This document shows, piece by piece, positions 45,041 to 46,280 of a DNA stretch of 46,280 bases (position 1 is its first letter; each line of letters opens with the position of its first letter). Origin of the DNA: a bacterium (GTDB lineage Bacteria; Chloroflexota; Dormibacteria; Aeolococcales; Bog-877); contig JAKATL010000015.1 of assembly GCA_021827985.1 (NCBI GenBank), positions 1 through 46,280 on the forward strand. Direction: 5' to 3'. The position numbers were made by a program, and so were the translations under genes. Below the pieces are notes generated by a model that was given only the letters and a program-made list of their open reading frames with translations, made no database searches and was not told the DNA's origin.

Positions 45041-45340
45041 GCGCCTCATGAACAAGCATTTTCGAATTTGATTCACGGGTGCACGCCGGGATTCAGCCGA
45101 AACGAAGGCGCTCATGCGAAACCCTGGGGCTGGAGCTCCACCCCCGACCGTTGGCCAACCAAGTCCGCTGACAGCGCCGTGGCATCGGTGGCCAAGTCGG
45201 CGAACAGATGAGCCACCACCACTGTGAGGCCGTAGGAGGCCCAGGGTCCAGCATCATCCCCGAACACTGGGCTGACCCCGTGTTGCGGAATGACCCTTGA
45301 GGTGGGCAGGGTGGCTTGTCGGGCCCTCCCCGATCTCTCC
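45041..45340. other. Gene-sparse stretch after tRNA-Gly
   Basis: It starts with an AT-rich tract (about 45050-45072). On the minus strand a frame from GTG 45267 to TGA 45112 (51 codons) reads like a soluble C-terminus but has no recognised family and no convincing start. It may be a remnant. No terminator or repeat is evident. Confidence 0.4.
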
Positions 45341-45742
45341 TCAGGATGGCGCGCTGACTAGCAGTCCGGATGCAGTTGCGGCCGCCGACATGCGCTCGTC
45401 GTAGGTCACGAGGCGGTCCAGGTCCGCTCGCAGCAACCGGGCAGTCGCCACGTGAATGGCATCCAACGAGCGCAGCGCGGGGGGCTGCAACCGGCCGGCG
45501 TCGCGGAGAATGCGGTCGCTGATCCTGATCAGGTCGATGCGGGCCAGGACGTCCTCACCGCGCTCCACCGCCACGGTGCCCAGTGGAAGCAGAGCCCGGA
45601 GGACCTCCGTGCGGGACAGAGCGCTGCTGACCAGGGTCGGCCGCCGCTGGAGATACCGCTGGAGCGCCGATGATTCGGGCTCCTTCACTGCCAGCTTCAC
45701 GATGGCTGAGGAGTCGAGGTAGGTGGCACGCTCAGCGCTCAT
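45341..45742 (-). CDS. PIN-domain toxin (VapC-like ribonuclease)
   Basis: The 133-residue protein has the PIN pattern: YLDSSAIVKLAVKEPES (Asp10), SRTEVLRALL (Glu46), RSLDAIHVATA (Asp94) and LVTYDERM (Asp115), the four acidic residues that bind metal and cut RNA. The ATG at 45742 lies inside the end of the antitoxin gene (11-base overlap), the usual type II toxin-antitoxin order. Frames extending further upstream are in the antitoxin gene. Calling it VapC follows the family; the antitoxin partner is Phd-like. Confidence 0.92.
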   Translation of the reverse strand: MSAERATYLDSSAIVKLAVKEPESSALQRYLQRRPTLVSSALSRTEVLRALLPLGTVAVERGEDVLARIDLIRISDRILRDAGRLQPPALRSLDAIHVATARLLRADLDRLVTYDERMSAAATASGLLVSAPS

Positions 45743-46007
45743 CGCGTCGCAGCTGGGTGAGGATGGCCGAAGGAGCCTCGCGGCCCGGCTCGAGGGGAAG
45801 CGGCTCGGGCAGGTCGGCGAGTCGGCCCCGGGCACGAATGACTTCCCCCTGAGACCTGAGCTGGGCGATGGCTCCGCCGCGGGGAAGTGGGGTTAGAAGG
45901 GCCACGGGGCGTCCACGATCGGTGACTTCGACCGTCTCGCCCGCCTCCACCTGGCGGAGGAGTTCACTGGCTCGCTGCCGCAGCTCGCGCACGCCCACGG
46001 TCACCAT
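45732..46007 (-). CDS. Antitoxin, Phd/YefM family
   Basis: The 91-residue protein starts MVTVGVRELRQRASELLRQV and EVTDRGRPVALLTPL, a typical Phd/YefM DNA-binding domain that dimerises through the first 50 residues. The C-terminal part (about 55-91) would wrap the toxin. It is read first, and its ATG is next to a palindrome covering the -10 region, so the complex probably represses its own transcription. There is no Shine-Dalgarno. Confidence 0.9.
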   Translation of the reverse strand: MVTVGVRELRQRASELLRQVEAGETVEVTDRGRPVALLTPLPRGGAIAQLRSQGEVIRARGRLADLPEPLPLEPGREAPSAILTQLRRDER

Positions 46008-46008
46008 G

Positions 46009-46024
46009 GTGCTATTTGTAGCAC
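46009..46024 (-). promoter_or_regulatory. Palindromic operator and -10 box of the toxin-antitoxin operon
   Basis: GTGCTA-TTTG-TAGCAC (plus strand) is a perfect 6-bp inverted repeat starting one base beyond the antitoxin ATG triplet. On the minus strand it contains TACAAA (46020-46015), seven bases before the ATG, so repressor and polymerase sites coincide. Confidence 0.6.
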
Positions 46025-46264
46025 ATCGGAGCCCCGCTCAGCTGAGCCATGAGAGCACCGTCTTCGCAAAGGACACTTGAGGGCAGCTGGTACCGCAAAC
46101 GGGGTACGGTCAGGTGTCAAAGTGGCCTCGCGGTCGGTTTCGAATCCAAGTTAGACCCTGATATTGCAACGAACCATCAGCAGGCGGTGCTGGCAGTGTC
46201 TGGAGCCCCGGATGGGGCAGACGGTATGGGCTGACGGGGGTGCGCGGGAGGCAGGAGGAGGGAA
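46025..46264. other. Right-end intergenic region
   Basis: No gene is recognised. GTACC/GGTAC arms at 46090-46094 and 46103-46107 form a weak hairpin, and TGTCAAAGTGG at 46115-46125 could be an insertion-sequence end (see findings). A strong purine-rich Shine-Dalgarno (GGAGGAGGG) closes it. Confidence 0.35.
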
Positions 46265-46280
46265 ATGAGCGTGGAGCGGC
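46265..46280 (+). CDS. Start of a gene cut by the window edge
   Basis: ATG 46265 is preceded by GGAGGAGGG with only two or three bases between, and five codons are visible (MSVER). Nothing can be said of the product. The strong ribosome-binding site is the only evidence. Confidence 0.4.

Noticed and set aside
44717..45115. Minus-strand frame over tRNA-Gly with GRRDSNSRHPAWKASALP
   Set aside because: Typical false protein from a tRNA complement; no start signal or family.

Overview
The window is 46 kb of chromosomal DNA from a visibly GC-rich bacterium. The sequence shows many GTG starts, frequent stop/start overlaps, -10 boxes of TANNNT type placed directly before start codons, a mycobacterial Sdh1-like complex II and a DUF3090-type protein. 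By established distribution these point to the Actinomycetota/Chloroflexota side of the tree, including candidate phyla such as Dormibacterota. That placement is inference; no rRNA is present to confirm it.

Layout. 1-2.1 kb: a C-terminal remnant of an alpha/beta hydrolase and two tRNA-Ser genes (CGA, GGA) bracketing a HAD phosphatase/lipoprotein pair read leftward. 2.3-6.5 kb, rightward: an unknown membrane protein, a GH15 glucoamylase/trehalase, a DUF3090 protein and an FKBP lipoprotein; a PlsC-type acyltransferase then faces them. 7.4-13.6 kb: a complete cydABDC operon for cytochrome bd and its ABC exporter, whose last gene reads through an antisense tRNA-Arg. 13.7-18.9 kb: a histidine phosphatase, a P3A-type (PMA1-like) proton ATPase, a lipoamide-dehydrogenase-like flavoprotein and a UspA protein. 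18.8-27.1 kb, leftward: GT-C glycosyltransferase, polysaccharide deacetylase, pyrophosphatase, malate dehydrogenase, SdhC, a single-polypeptide SdhA-SdhB fusion and OsmC. 27.2-28.9 kb: a sugar-nucleotide epimerase and a GT2 glycosyltransferase facing each other. 28.9-44.7 kb, leftward: all 14 NADH dehydrogenase subunits (nuoA-N), split between nuoD and nuoE by a MOP-superfamily flippase gene on the opposite strand. 44.9-46.3 kb: tRNA-Gly, then an accessory-looking end with a PIN-toxin/Phd-type antitoxin pair, little else, and the first codons of a gene cut by the window edge.

How it fits together. This is mainly an energy-metabolism neighbourhood. NDH-1 and the fused complex II feed the quinone pool, malate dehydrogenase supplies NADH, cytochrome bd drains the pool to oxygen, and the P-type ATPase and pyrophosphatase use or drive energy-linked reactions. 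Envelope and glycan functions (GT-C, GT2, epimerase, flippase, deacetylase, PlsC) are interleaved with it.

The strongest unusual points are the SdhA-SdhB fusion, the nuo operon split by an inverted flippase gene, the cydC frame running through tRNA-Arg, a palindrome beside the likely cyd promoter, a recurring leaderless-promoter pattern, and the palindrome over the toxin-antitoxin promoter. I saw no CRISPR array, prophage or intact transposase. Positions of promoters and some start codons are inferred by eye.
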